Notes: generated by a model from the letters alone, not told the origin. 64,000 bases of DNA from Streptomyces sp. NBC_01262 (GCF_036226365.1 NZ_CP108462.1:3700501-3764500); one strand, 5' to 3'. Positions 53,179-62,063 are shown, counted from the first letter of the stretch. Made by a program: numbers and translations.

Positions 53179-53220
53179 GGGGGGTACCCCCAGCTCGGGC
53201 GGAGCCGAGAGCTGGGGGGG
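53179..53220. repeat. REP-like hairpin repeat
   Basis: GGGGGTACCCCCAGCTC, then GGGCGGAGCC, then GAGAGCTGGGGG. I recognise this stem-loop as a common Streptomyces intergenic repeat. It lies in the 279-base gap between the ABC operon promoter and bmpA. Confidence 0.65.
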
Positions 53221-53263
53221 GAGTCGTGGACCGACGACAACGCCACCAGGCGCCAATGCGGGC

Positions 53264-53307
53264 GAGGCCCGGCGGGGGTGAGCCTGCGCTCATCCCCACC
53301 GGGCCTC
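53264..53307 (-). terminator. Terminator after bmpA
   Basis: Near-perfect 19-bp stem (GAGGCCCGG-C-GGGG...CCCC-A-CCGGGCCTC) with loop CCTGCG, 17 nt past the bmpA stop. Confidence 0.85.
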
Positions 53308-53323
53308 GCTGCTGGTGCCGTTG

Positions 53324-54370
53324 TCAGGAGGTCTTCACGGTGATGTCACCGTTGACGATCTTCTTCGTGGCGGCATCGAGCTGGGTCTTGATGTTGTCGA
53401 TGAAGCCACCGCTGTAGGAGAGGCCGACGCCACCCTTGGCCAGGCTGTAGTTCTGGGTGCCGGACAGCGGGGTGCCCGCCTTGACGGACTTGACGAGGTC
53501 GTAGACCGCGACATTCACGTTCTTGAGCGCCGAGGTCAGGATCGAGTTCTTGTACTTGGCCAGCGAGCTGTCCGCGTACTGGTCGGAGTCGACACCGATC
53601 GCCCAGGTGCCCGACTTGCCGGCCACGGCCTCGATCGAACCGTTACCGGACGAGCCGGCCGCGGAGTAGATCACGTCGATACCCTTGTCCAGCATGCCCT
53701 GGGCGGCTTCCTTGCCCTTGGCGGGGTCGGCGAAGCCGGAGAGGTCGGAACCGTGGCTCAGGTACTGGGCGGTGACCTTGACCTTCGGGTTGGTGTCGGC
53801 GACACCCTGGTCGAAGCCGGCCTGGAAGGTCTTGATCAGCGGGATGTCGACACCGCCGATGAAGCCGACCTTGTTGGTCTTGGTCTTCAGCGCCGCCGCG
53901 ACGCCCGCCAAGTAGGAGCTCTGCTCCGCGGTGAACAGCATGCTGTCCACGTTCTTGGCGTCCACCACGGAGTCGACGATGCCGAAGTGGACGTTCGGGT
54001 ACTTCTTCGCCGCGGCCGTCAGGGCCGTGCCGTAGGAGTAACCGATGGCGATCACCGGGTTGTAGCCGTTGCCGGCCAGCTGCTCCAGGCGCGTCTCGCG
54101 GTCCGCGTCGGTGTCGGCCGTCTTGGCGGTGAGCTCCTTGACGGTGACGCCGAAGTCCGCCTTGGCCTTGTCCAGGCCCGCGGCGGCGGAGTCGTTGAAC
54201 GAGTGGTCCCCACGGCCGCCGACGTCGTAAGCGACACCGACCTTCAGCCCACTGCCGCTGGAGGAGGGCGAAGAGCTGGTGTCCTTGGAGCTGCTACCGC
54301 AAGCGGTGGCGGTGAGGGCGAGCGCCGCGGAGGCGATGCCCGCGGCAGCGATCTTGGTTACCCGGCGCAA
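53324..54370 (-). CDS. bmpA: BMP family nucleoside-binding lipoprotein
   Basis: A 348-aa substrate-binding lipoprotein. Lipobox TATAC puts the acyl-Cys at residue 24, followed by a Ser-rich tether and a BMP/PnrA-type periplasmic-binding fold: VGVAYDVGGRGDHSFNDSAAAG, GYSYGTAL, SSYLAGVAAAL, and VIYSAAGSSGNG. Characterised relatives bind purine nucleosides. TTG 54370 follows AAGGGG. It should deliver nucleosides to the importer encoded immediately downstream on the same strand, but is a separate transcription unit with its own terminator, which allows more binding protein than channel. Confidence 0.93.
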   Translation of the reverse strand: MRRVTKIAAAGIASAALALTATACGSSSKDTSSSPSSSGSGLKVGVAYDVGGRGDHSFNDSAAAGLDKAKADFGVTVKELTAKTADTDADRETRLEQLAGNGYNPVIAIGYSYGTALTAAAKKYPNVHFGIVDSVVDAKNVDSMLFTAEQSSYLAGVAAALKTKTNKVGFIGGVDIPLIKTFQAGFDQGVADTNPKVKVTAQYLSHGSDLSGFADPAKGKEAAQGMLDKGIDVIYSAAGSSGNGSIEAVAGKSGTWAIGVDSDQYADSSLAKYKNSILTSALKNVNVAVYDLVKSVKAGTPLSGTQNYSLAKGGVGLSYSGGFIDNIKTQLDAATKKIVNGDITVKTS

Positions 54371-54424
54371 GGGGTACCCCTTCGACTAGAAGCGCCCCGT
54401 CCGGCGCTGGCTTAAGCGGGAGCT

Positions 54425-54436
54425 TAACGCGCGTAG
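54425..54436. promoter_or_regulatory. CTACGCGCGTAG-like operator before bmpA
   Basis: TAACGCGCGTAG matches 10 of 12 positions. On the minus strand the promoter reads -35 TTTACC, 16-bp spacer, -10 TAAGCT, and the site lies across the spacer. Confidence 0.6.
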
Positions 54437-54524
54437 ATGTCAGGTAAAGGGGGGTTGGCCACCCGTTATCGGATCGACGCATTTCGGCCAGGTGAACCGC
54501 CCGTCGCCGGACGGTCACCAGGCG

Positions 54525-55733
54525 TCAGGCAAGCAGTGCAGCCGAGGTGAACAGTTCCACGCCGACCTTGATCGCCCCCTCGTCCACGTCGAAATCACCC
54601 TGATGGAGGTCACGCTTGGCGGTGTCGCCCACCGGGCGTACACCCAGCCGGGCGAGTGCGCCGGGCACCTGCTCCAGATACCAGGAGAAGTCCTCGCCGC
54701 CGAGGCTCTGCTCGGTGTCCTCCACGCTGTGCGCACCGTAGCGGGCGGTCATCGCGTCCCGCAGCAGCTCGGTGGAATCGTGCTCGTTGACCACGGGCGG
54801 CACGCCGCGGTGGTACGTCAGCTCCCACTTGGCCCGGTACATCCCGGCGATCTGGTCGATCACCTCGTGGATGAGGTCGGGCGCGTCGCGCCAGGCGTCC
54901 AGCTCCAGGCAGCGGACCGTGCCCTCCAGCTCGGCGTGCTGCGGAATGACGTTGCAGGCGTGACCGGCCTCGATGCGGCCCCACACCACGGACAGGCCGC
55001 TGCGCGGGTCCACCCTTCGGGCGAGGACGGCGGGCAGCTCGGTGGCCATCTTGGCGGCGGCCATCACCAGGTCGGTGGTCAGATGCGGGCGGGCCGTGTG
55101 GCCGCCCGCGCCGTCCATGGAGAGTTCCAGCTTGTCGACGGCGGAGGTGATCGCGCCCTGCCGCAGACCGATCCGGCCGACCTCGACCTTCGGGTCGCAG
55201 TGCACGGCCAGGATCCGCCCGACGCCGTCCAGCGCCTCCGCCTTGATCACGTCCAGCGCCCCGCCCGGCATGACCTCCTCGGCGGGCTGGAAGATCAGCC
55301 GCACGGGACGCGGCAGCCGCCCGGCGCGCTCCAGATCCGCCAGCAGCAGGCCCGCGCCCAGCGTCACCGTGGTGTGCACGTCATGGCCGCACGCGTGGGC
55401 CCGGCCGGGGACGGTCGAGCGGTATTCGACCTGCTTGGTGTCCGGGATGGGCAGCGCGTCCAGGTCCCCGCGCAGTGCCAGCCGCGGGCGGTCCGGATCA
55501 GTGGCGCCGATGTCGCAGATGAGGCCCGTGCCGCCGGGCAGCGTGCGGGGCTCAAGGCCCGCCTGCTCCAGCCGGGCCTTGACGGCGGCGGTCGTACGGA
55601 ACTCCTGTCGCCCCAGTTCCGGGTTCCTGTGAAGATCACGCCGGAAGGAGATCAGTTCGGCCGAGAGCTGCTCGGACAGTGCGCCTACGGACTGGGGAGG
55701 GAGTTCGCTCACCTCCGTAAGCGTAGACCTCAT
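54525..55733 (-). CDS. M20 family amidohydrolase
   Basis: A 402-aa metal-dependent hydrolase of the M20D type (N-acyl-amino-acid amidohydrolase or indole-acetyl-amino-acid hydrolase-like). Metal ligands are in ALRGDLDALP, HACGHDVHT and FQPAEEV, with a later His in GHTARPHLTTD; the dimerisation domain is complete. AGGAG lies 5 nt before ATG 55733. Upstream there is TAGAC-N6-GTCTA (55783-55798) and a weak 9/12 match to the nucleoside operator near 55776. Its link to nucleosides is only positional. Confidence 0.9.
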   Translation of the reverse strand: MRSTLTEVSELPPQSVGALSEQLSAELISFRRDLHRNPELGRQEFRTTAAVKARLEQAGLEPRTLPGGTGLICDIGATDPDRPRLALRGDLDALPIPDTKQVEYRSTVPGRAHACGHDVHTTVTLGAGLLLADLERAGRLPRPVRLIFQPAEEVMPGGALDVIKAEALDGVGRILAVHCDPKVEVGRIGLRQGAITSAVDKLELSMDGAGGHTARPHLTTDLVMAAAKMATELPAVLARRVDPRSGLSVVWGRIEAGHACNVIPQHAELEGTVRCLELDAWRDAPDLIHEVIDQIAGMYRAKWELTYHRGVPPVVNEHDSTELLRDAMTARYGAHSVEDTEQSLGGEDFSWYLEQVPGALARLGVRPVGDTAKRDLHQGDFDVDEGAIKVGVELFTSAALLA

Positions 55734-55901
55734 ACGTGCTCCTGTTTGCGTGATCGAGGAAAAACCTGCGCCGCGTGGCGCGTAGACCGCTCCGTCTAGG
55801 GGTATCAATAAGGGCTCGCTGCCGCTCCGGCCCTTTTCATACTGACTCAACGATGCGCCCGGCGCGAGGCAACGACCCCCTGTCACCACAGGTGACCCTG
55901 G

Positions 55902-57410
55902 TCACCCGCGGTTTCTGCCCGGCCCGAACAGCCGCGCGTACAGGTCCAGCAGCGGCACGGACTGCGTCTGCCAGGACCACTGGCGCAGGGTGTCGGGGCG
56001 GTCGTACGCCTTGCGGTAGCGGCGGGGGTTGGTGAGGACGGCGCCGACGGCGCGCACGAAGTCGGGGGTGGAGCGGGCGCGGAAGACCTCGCCGATGCCG
56101 AGTTCGAGGGTGGCGGCGGACATCGCGCGGATGTCGGAGACGACCACCGGGAGGCGGGCATGGGCGTACTCGAAGTAGCGGGTGGGCAGCGCCAGCTGCC
56201 GGTCGGGCAGCGGGTGGACGGGGAGTACGCCGATGTCGGCGGAGGCCAGGAAGGCGGGGATGGCGGCCGGCGGGACGTAGGGGAGGACGTGGAGCCGGCG
56301 GGCGACGCCGAGCTGGGCGGCGCGGGCGGTGAGGGCCAGGACGTCGGGGTGCGCGGGGTCCGGTACGACGAAGGCGGCGTGCAGGTCGTAGAGCTGCGGG
56401 AGCGCCTCGACGACGGTGAGCAGGCCGCGGGAGGCGGCCACCGAGCCGCTGTGGACGAGGAGCGGGATTTCGGGGGCCAGACGGCAGGCCTCACGGACGC
56501 CGGGCTCCCGCCGGGGGCGGGGCTCGTACGGCGGGGCGTTGAGGGCCACCACCGGGGTGACCGGCAGGGCGTGGCGCTTGCGGAGCTGCTCGGCGTAGGA
56601 GTCGGCGACGGTGACGACGCCGTCGGCCAGTGACGCGTACGCCCGCTCGTGCGCGCTCTGCGCGGCGGCCGGACGGCGGGATGCGGGGCGCCGGGTGAAG
56701 GCGTCCCAGACCACCTCGATACGGTGCCCGGCGCCCTCGGAACGGTAGGCGGCCCGCACCGCCACCCCGAGGGTGCCGTGGCCCAGGGCGTGCACCAGGT
56801 GCGGGCGCAGCTCGTCCAGGACCGGGCCGTACGCGGTCTCCAGGTCGAGCAGGAGCGGGTCGAGGCGGCGCCAGGCGTTCTTGCCGAGGAGGAGCCGGGT
56901 CAGCGCGGTCACCGCGTCGTCGAGCGGGCCGCCGGGCTCGGCCCTGGCCCGTACGGCGGCCCGGAACTGCGCCGAGCGCGCCGCCGTCCAACCCCGGCGC
57001 AGGGCCTGGACGAGGTGCGCCCCGGCGTGGCCGGTGCGGGCGGCGGCCTGGAGCGGCAACGGGCGGTGGACGACGCCCAGTTCGGCGGTGCGGGTGGCTA
57101 TGAGCGCGGCCTGGGCGGTGAGCCGGGCGTTGCGGTGGTCGTAGGTCTCCTCGCTGCGGTACGCCAGCGGCCAGCGCACGCCCGGACGGGGGCGGCGCCG
57201 ACGGTGGCGGTGCAGGGTCTCGGCGACCGGGACGCGCAGGACCCGCACGCCGGGCGGCGCCGGGGCGGGGTCCGCCCGGCTGCTGGGGTGGGCACGCCCG
57301 ATGAGGGTGACCTCGTAGCCGGCCCCGGCCGCGGCGGCGGCCACCCGGTGGGCCCGGGAGTCGCCGTCGAGCGTGCTGTCGGCCAGGACCGCGACCCGGG
57401 CCGCGCTCAC
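55902..57410 (-). CDS. Glycosyltransferase family 4-like protein
   Basis: A 502-aa GT-B fold glycosyltransferase. The acceptor-side domain begins RVAVLADSTLDGDSRAHRVA; the donor domain (about 300-470) has LLVHSGSVAASRGLLTVVEALPQL, and the E-X7-E-like region near LALPTRYFEYAHARLPVVVSD. No membrane helices. It is the last gene of the nonulosonic-acid operon on this strand, overlapping the preceding gene by GTGA. It probably adds a sugar during assembly of the wall polymer. Confidence 0.85.
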   Translation of the reverse strand: MSAARVAVLADSTLDGDSRAHRVAAAAAGAGYEVTLIGRAHPSSRADPAPAPPGVRVLRVPVAETLHRHRRRRPRPGVRWPLAYRSEETYDHRNARLTAQAALIATRTAELGVVHRPLPLQAAARTGHAGAHLVQALRRGWTAARSAQFRAAVRARAEPGGPLDDAVTALTRLLLGKNAWRRLDPLLLDLETAYGPVLDELRPHLVHALGHGTLGVAVRAAYRSEGAGHRIEVVWDAFTRRPASRRPAAAQSAHERAYASLADGVVTVADSYAEQLRKRHALPVTPVVALNAPPYEPRPRREPGVREACRLAPEIPLLVHSGSVAASRGLLTVVEALPQLYDLHAAFVVPDPAHPDVLALTARAAQLGVARRLHVLPYVPPAAIPAFLASADIGVLPVHPLPDRQLALPTRYFEYAHARLPVVVSDIRAMSAATLELGIGEVFRARSTPDFVRAVGAVLTNPRRYRKAYDRPDTLRQWSWQTQSVPLLDLYARLFGPGRNRG

Positions 57411-58483
57411 CGGGCCGGGGTCGGCGCCACCGAGGCGACCGACTTCAGACCGTGCAGTTCACGGGCGGTGCCGGTGATCGCGGACAGGAAGCCCTGGGCG
57501 CGGGGCGAGGCGCTGTCGGTGAGCCACGCGGGGTCGACGTCGCAGACGATGATGCGCACCCCGGTGCCCTCCAGGGCCAGCGGGAGGGTGTGGACGACGG
57601 TGGACGGGAAGCTCAGCACCGTGTGGCCGACCGGGCCGCGCCGGGCGACCAGCTCCAGCGGCAGGTCGGGGCGGACGATCTCCAGCCCGGTCGCCACGGC
57701 CAGTGCGCGCAGCTTGTCCGGGCTCTCGCGGCGGTGGGCGAAGTAGCGGGTGGCGCCGTGGGCCCGGGCCAGTGCCCCGACAGCCGTGAGATACCGCTCG
57801 GGGTCCACGACGCCGGTCTCGACGAGCGAGGTGCCGACTATGTCGGTGCCCGCACTGATGGTGGGCGGGCCGAACCGCGCCCGCGTCCAGCCGAAGCGGT
57901 TGGCGCGCAGCGCCATGCCCGGCGGCGGTGTGGCCGGCATCGCGCTGAACAGCTCGACCTCACGGCCGTGCCCCGGCGTCAGCCTGCGCCGGGCGGCGGA
58001 GGCGAAGACGCCGAAGGCGAGGTCGGCCGGCGAGCTGCGGCGGCCGCTGCGGTGCCAGCGCACCAGGCGGTCGCCGCGGGTGAGCAGCTCGGTGAACTCC
58101 ATGGTGGCCGTGCCGTCGTCCACGACCGTGATCTCGCGGGCGCGGCTGAGCGGCAGCAGCGCCTGTACGAGGCGGGAGAACGGGTCGCCCAGCACGATCC
58201 GCTGTGCGGCGCGCAGGGCGGGGGTCAGCTCGGCGGCCGTACGCGGCAGTGAGGCCCGGCCGGCCCTGGCCTCGCTCCAGCGCACGGTGTGGCCTTCGTC
58301 CATGGCGAACTCCGCCATGCGGCGGAGCTGGCCGCGTGAGGTGGGATCGCGCGGCGGCAGGACGACAAGGGTGAGCCCGCGGCCGCCCGGCCCCTGGCGG
58401 GGGGCCGGCGGCCGGATGTGTGCCCACTCCAGCACGTTGAGAAGCTGAACGGGGCTCTCTACGAGTGCCAGAGTGTCGCTCAT
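57407..58483 (-). CDS. GT52/polysialyltransferase-like protein
   Basis: A 358-aa protein that I cannot place with certainty. The start TLALVESPVQLLNVLEWA resembles polysialyltransferase and GT52 sialyltransferase families (ESPLQ-like), as do IVVLGDPFSRL-type segments, TRYFAHRRESPDKL where an HP motif would lie, and LSFPSTVVHTLPLAL as the Ser/Thr motif. Its place beside NeuB and NeuA homologues supports transfer of a CMP-nonulosonate. ATG 58483 lies 6 nt after neuB ends. Confidence 0.7.
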   Translation of the reverse strand: MSDTLALVESPVQLLNVLEWAHIRPPAPRQGPGGRGLTLVVLPPRDPTSRGQLRRMAEFAMDEGHTVRWSEARAGRASLPRTAAELTPALRAAQRIVLGDPFSRLVQALLPLSRAREITVVDDGTATMEFTELLTRGDRLVRWHRSGRRSSPADLAFGVFASAARRRLTPGHGREVELFSAMPATPPPGMALRANRFGWTRARFGPPTISAGTDIVGTSLVETGVVDPERYLTAVGALARAHGATRYFAHRRESPDKLRALAVATGLEIVRPDLPLELVARRGPVGHTVLSFPSTVVHTLPLALEGTGVRIIVCDVDPAWLTDSASPRAQGFLSAITGTARELHGLKSVASVAPTPAR

Positions 58484-58488
58484 ACCGG

Positions 58489-59436
58489 TCAGGCCGACAC
58501 CTTCTGGCTCTCGGCGGCCTCGGCCGCCTCACGCTCGGCGATGACGCCGGGGACGCGGCGGAGCTTCTTCATCGGGCCGAGCTCGCCCTCGTAGACCTTC
58601 TTGACGCCGTCGCCGAGCGCGGACTCGATGACGCGGATGTCGCGCACCAGGCGGTCCAGGCCCTGCGGCTCCACGGAAGCGGCCTGGTCGGAGCCCCAGT
58701 TGGCGCGGTCCAGGGTGATGTGGCGCTCGACGAAGACGGCGCCCAGGGCGACGGCGGCCAGCGTGGTCTGCAGGCCGATCTCGTGGCCGGAGTAGCCGAC
58801 CGGCACGTTCGGGAACTCGCTCTGGAGGGTGTTGATCATCCGGAGGTTGAGCTCCTCGTGCTTCGCCGGGTAGGTCGACGTGGCGTGGCACAGGATGATG
58901 TTGTCGCTGCCCAGGACCTCGACCGCGTGGCGGATCTGGCGGGGCGTCGACATGCCGGTGGACAGGATGACGGTCTTGCCGGTGGCGCGCAGCGCGCGCA
59001 GCAGTTCGTCGTCGGTCAGCGAGGCCGAGGCGACCTTGTGGACGCGGATGTTGTCGAACTTCTCCAGGAAGGCGACGGCCTCGACGTCCCACGGGGACGC
59101 GAACCAGTCGATGCCCTTCTTGGTGCAGTACTCGTCGATCGCGCGGTACTCGTCCTCGCCGAACTCCACCTTGTGGCGGTAGTCGATGTAGGTCATGCGG
59201 CCCCACGGGGTGTCCCGCTCGATGTCCCACTGGTCACGCGGGGTGCAGATCTCCGGCGTGCGCTTCTGGAACTTGACCGCGTCCGCACCGGCCGTGACGG
59301 CCGAGTCGATCAGCGCGAAGGCGTCGTCCAGGCTGCCGTTGTGGTTGATGCCGATCTCGCCGGTGACGTAGACGGGCTGGCCGGTGCCGACGAGGCGGTC
59401 GCCGATCGGGCGGAGGCGGGCGGTGTTGTTGGTCAC
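58489..59436 (-). CDS. NeuB-type nonulosonic acid synthase without SAF domain
   Basis: A 315-aa TIM-barrel synthase condensing PEP with a mannose-type sugar. Motifs VTGEIGINHNGSLDDAFALI, AVKFQKRTPE, ASPWDVEAVAFLEK, STGMST and GYSGHEIG are typical of NeuB. It ends right after the barrel, so the roughly 60-residue SAF (antifreeze-like) domain that closes the partner active site in standard NeuB dimers is missing. With the phosphatase-fused CMP-synthetase upstream, I infer a 9-phosphate product such as Kdn-9-P. GTG 59436 overlaps the upstream stop. Confidence 0.88.
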   Translation of the reverse strand: MTNNTARLRPIGDRLVGTGQPVYVTGEIGINHNGSLDDAFALIDSAVTAGADAVKFQKRTPEICTPRDQWDIERDTPWGRMTYIDYRHKVEFGEDEYRAIDEYCTKKGIDWFASPWDVEAVAFLEKFDNIRVHKVASASLTDDELLRALRATGKTVILSTGMSTPRQIRHAVEVLGSDNIILCHATSTYPAKHEELNLRMINTLQSEFPNVPVGYSGHEIGLQTTLAAVALGAVFVERHITLDRANWGSDQAASVEPQGLDRLVRDIRVIESALGDGVKKVYEGELGPMKKLRRVPGVIAEREAAEAAESQKVSA

Positions 59437-60710
59437 TGGGAGGGGTCCCTTCGGGATGTGCGGGAAAGAGAGGGGCCGAGAATCCACGCGGCGATCTCGC
59501 GGATCGCGCCGTGCCCCCCGGGTGTCGCCGTGACGGAACGGGCCAGGCCCTTGACGATGTCGTGCGCGTTGGCGACGGCCGTGGGCCAGCCGACGAGCTC
59601 GAAACAGCCGAGGTCGTTGACGTCGTTCCCGACGTACAGAACCCGCTGGGGGTCGAGGTTCTGCTCCTCGCACCACTGCTTGAGTGCGAGGTCCTTGCGG
59701 TCGATGCCGTGCAGTACGGGAACCCGCAGCTTGCGGGCGCGCGCGGCGACGACCGGGTTGGTCTCCGTGGACAGGATCAGCACCGGCAGGCCGGCGTCGC
59801 GCAGGGCGGCGATGCCCAGCCCGTCGCCCCGGTGCACGATCACGGTCTCGTGTCCGTCGGAGTCGACATGCACCGTGTCATCGGTCTGGGTGCCGTCGAA
59901 GTCGAGTACCACCGCGTCGATGTCGTCGCGGGTGGGAAGCGCGTCGGCGCGGGTGGCGTCCACCAGGGGGGCCAGGGCGCGGGCGCGGCTGAGGTCGTCC
60001 GGCTCGTCGATCTCCAGGACCCGGTGGGGGTCGGTGCGCACCAGCGCGGTGCGGCCGAAGAAGCGGTGCCTTACGTCGCGGAAGCCGTCGGCGCGCATCG
60101 CGTAGGCGGCGCCGGTCTCCAGGTACTCCGGCTCGCGGTCCTGGCGACGGGGGCGGTTGGCCTTGTCGTGGTTGACGCCGTAGCCGTCCGCCACGTCCCC
60201 GTCGGGGGCCTCGCGCCACAGGAAGCCGTGTGTCGCGGCCACCGTCAGGGCGGTGTCGGCGCCGCCCTCGGTGATGGCGGAGGCGACACCGTCCATGTCC
60301 GCGACGGTGATGAACGGGCTGGTGCACTGCACGAGCAGGACGACGTCGGTGGTGAAGCCGTGGGTCGCCTCGTACTCGTCCATCGCGTGGATGACCGCGG
60401 CCTCGCTGGTCGCGGTGTCCCCCGCGATGGCGGCCGGGCGCAGCACGACCTCGGCGCCCGCGGTGCGGGCGGCCTGGGCGATGGAGTGGTCGTCGGTGGA
60501 GACCACGACATCGGTGACGTGCACCGACTCGACGCAGGCCCGCACCGCGCGGGCGACCAGCGGGATGCCGCCGACCGGGGCGAGGTTCTTGCCGGGGACG
60601 CCCTTCGAGCCGCCCCGGGCGGGGATGACGGCGAGCACCCGGGGGGCCCGTGGGGCCGGAACGGTGCTCTGAGTGCTCTGAGTGCTCTGAGATTCACTCG
60701 AAATGGTCAC
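59433..60710 (-). CDS. CMP-nonulosonate synthetase fused to HAD phosphatase
   Basis: A 425-aa bifunctional protein. Residues about 20-250 are a NeuA-type cytidylyltransferase (IPARGGSKGVPGKNLAPVGG, and VVLLVQCTSPF). Residues about 260-415 are a KdsC/YrbI-like HAD phosphatase with nucleophile region VVLDFDGTQTDD, motif II region LILSTETN, Lys in GIDRKDLALKQW and acidic motif GNDVNDLGCF. It should dephosphorylate a nonulosonate-9-phosphate and then charge it with CMP. The N terminus has a Ser-Thr-Gln repeat coded by three 9-bp units. GTG 60710 overlaps the upstream gene by 4 nt. Confidence 0.9.
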   Translation of the reverse strand: MTISSESQSTQSTQSTVPAPRAPRVLAVIPARGGSKGVPGKNLAPVGGIPLVARAVRACVESVHVTDVVVSTDDHSIAQAARTAGAEVVLRPAAIAGDTATSEAAVIHAMDEYEATHGFTTDVVLLVQCTSPFITVADMDGVASAITEGGADTALTVAATHGFLWREAPDGDVADGYGVNHDKANRPRRQDREPEYLETGAAYAMRADGFRDVRHRFFGRTALVRTDPHRVLEIDEPDDLSRARALAPLVDATRADALPTRDDIDAVVLDFDGTQTDDTVHVDSDGHETVIVHRGDGLGIAALRDAGLPVLILSTETNPVVAARARKLRVPVLHGIDRKDLALKQWCEEQNLDPQRVLYVGNDVNDLGCFELVGWPTAVANAHDIVKGLARSVTATPGGHGAIREIAAWILGPSLSRTSRRDPSQ

Positions 60711-62011
60711 AGCTGACCCCAGCGGCGGATCACGGGCGCGACGCGCTGCACGCCCTGGCGGTAGGCGGTGCGGGCGGAGTTGCGCGCGAAGTCGCGCAAC
60801 GCGCGCCGCACGGCGCTTGGTTCGGTGGGCTCGACGGCCACCCCGGGCAGCGGCTCGCCCTTGGGGTCGAGCCCGTGCCGGGCGAGTACGCCGGGCAGAT
60901 AGCCGGGCGCGGTCTCCGGCGTGTAGTACGGCGCGAGCTGCGGCAGCCGGTCCCGGGCGGCGAGCGCGGTGACCCGCTCGCGCACGGCCCCGAAGGGATT
61001 GACCGCGGCGACCCCGTGGGCGCGGGCCCAGGCCGGGTCGGCCACCGGGACGTGGCCCGCGTCGATCCGGTCCCAGGAGGCGTACGCGGCCGAGCCGAGG
61101 AAGTGGTGGTTGCCCAGCGCCTCGCGGATGCCGAGGTCGGTGAGGACGGCGGTGGGGATGCCCCGGTGCATGGACTCCAGCGCGGCCGTCGAGGAGACGG
61201 TGACCAGCAGGTCGGTGCGGTCCAGCACTTCGCCCATGTGCCCGTAGACCAGCTTCAGGTTGGCCGGCGGATCGAGCCTGGCGACCAGCTTCTGGTAGGG
61301 CTGCTCCTCGATGTGCGTGGTGTGCTCGCCGGGCTTGCTGCGCAGCTTGACCAGGACCTCGCGGTCCGGGTGGAAGCGTGCGTGGTCAACGGCCCTGCGC
61401 AGCAGGTACGTACGGTCCTTGCGGCTGTCCGGGACGGACGGCTGGACGGCGAAGACGACCGTGAACGGCCGCTCGGCGGAAGGCTTGTAGGGCTCGCCCT
61501 CCAGGAAGGGCAGCGCGGTCTCGACCACGCTGTCCGGGTCGGCGCCGACGCCCGAGTAGACCGCGCGGAAGCGGTCCGCGTCGTGCGCGCTGTTGGCCAG
61601 CACCACATCCGCGCCGGCCCGCAGCAGCAGGCCGTCGGCGAGTTTCTCGTACACGACTCCGACATATCCAGTGACGACCACCGGGCGTCGCTGCGCGCCC
61701 TCCCAGGCCCGGTTCAGGCCGTGGAGCATCGCCTGAACGGTGCCGCCGACGCAGGAGAGGATCAGTACGTCGGTCGTGTCCCGCCCGGTCTCCGCAAGGA
61801 ATTCGGGTGCCGTGACCTCGCGCATCGAGTCCGCCGGGATGCCGACCTCGGCGAGTTGGCGGGTCGTCGGAGTGGCCCGGCCGCGGAGCAGGCGGGCATC
61901 GAGCCGCGCGCCGGAGGCTATACGGCGGGCCGTCAGCGCACCCCACTTCCAGCGGGTGTCCGAATCGGCGAGGACAGTGACCCGAAGCGGGCCGACGGTA
62001 CTTTCTTGCAC
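60707..62011 (-). CDS. DUF6716-like putative glycosyltransferase
   Basis: A 434-aa soluble protein, first gene of the operon. VTVLADSDTRWKWGALTARRI at the start and LKLVYGHMGEVLDRTDLLVTVSSTAALESMHRGIPTAVLTDLGI near 280-320 indicate a GT-B-like fold as in capsule polymer transferases; I recognise the DUF6716 family. GTG 62011 lies 7 nt after TAGCGT, consistent with a leaderless transcript; TTG 62017 is possible. Confidence 0.78.
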   Translation of the reverse strand: MQESTVGPLRVTVLADSDTRWKWGALTARRIASGARLDARLLRGRATPTTRQLAEVGIPADSMREVTAPEFLAETGRDTTDVLILSCVGGTVQAMLHGLNRAWEGAQRRPVVVTGYVGVVYEKLADGLLLRAGADVVLANSAHDADRFRAVYSGVGADPDSVVETALPFLEGEPYKPSAERPFTVVFAVQPSVPDSRKDRTYLLRRAVDHARFHPDREVLVKLRSKPGEHTTHIEEQPYQKLVARLDPPANLKLVYGHMGEVLDRTDLLVTVSSTAALESMHRGIPTAVLTDLGIREALGNHHFLGSAAYASWDRIDAGHVPVADPAWARAHGVAAVNPFGAVRERVTALAARDRLPQLAPYYTPETAPGYLPGVLARHGLDPKGEPLPGVAVEPTEPSAVRRALRDFARNSARTAYRQGVQRVAPVIRRWGQL

Positions 62012-62063
62012 GTCCAAGACGCTAGGAATCCATTCCGAGCGGGCGCCATACGCAAGCGCAACG

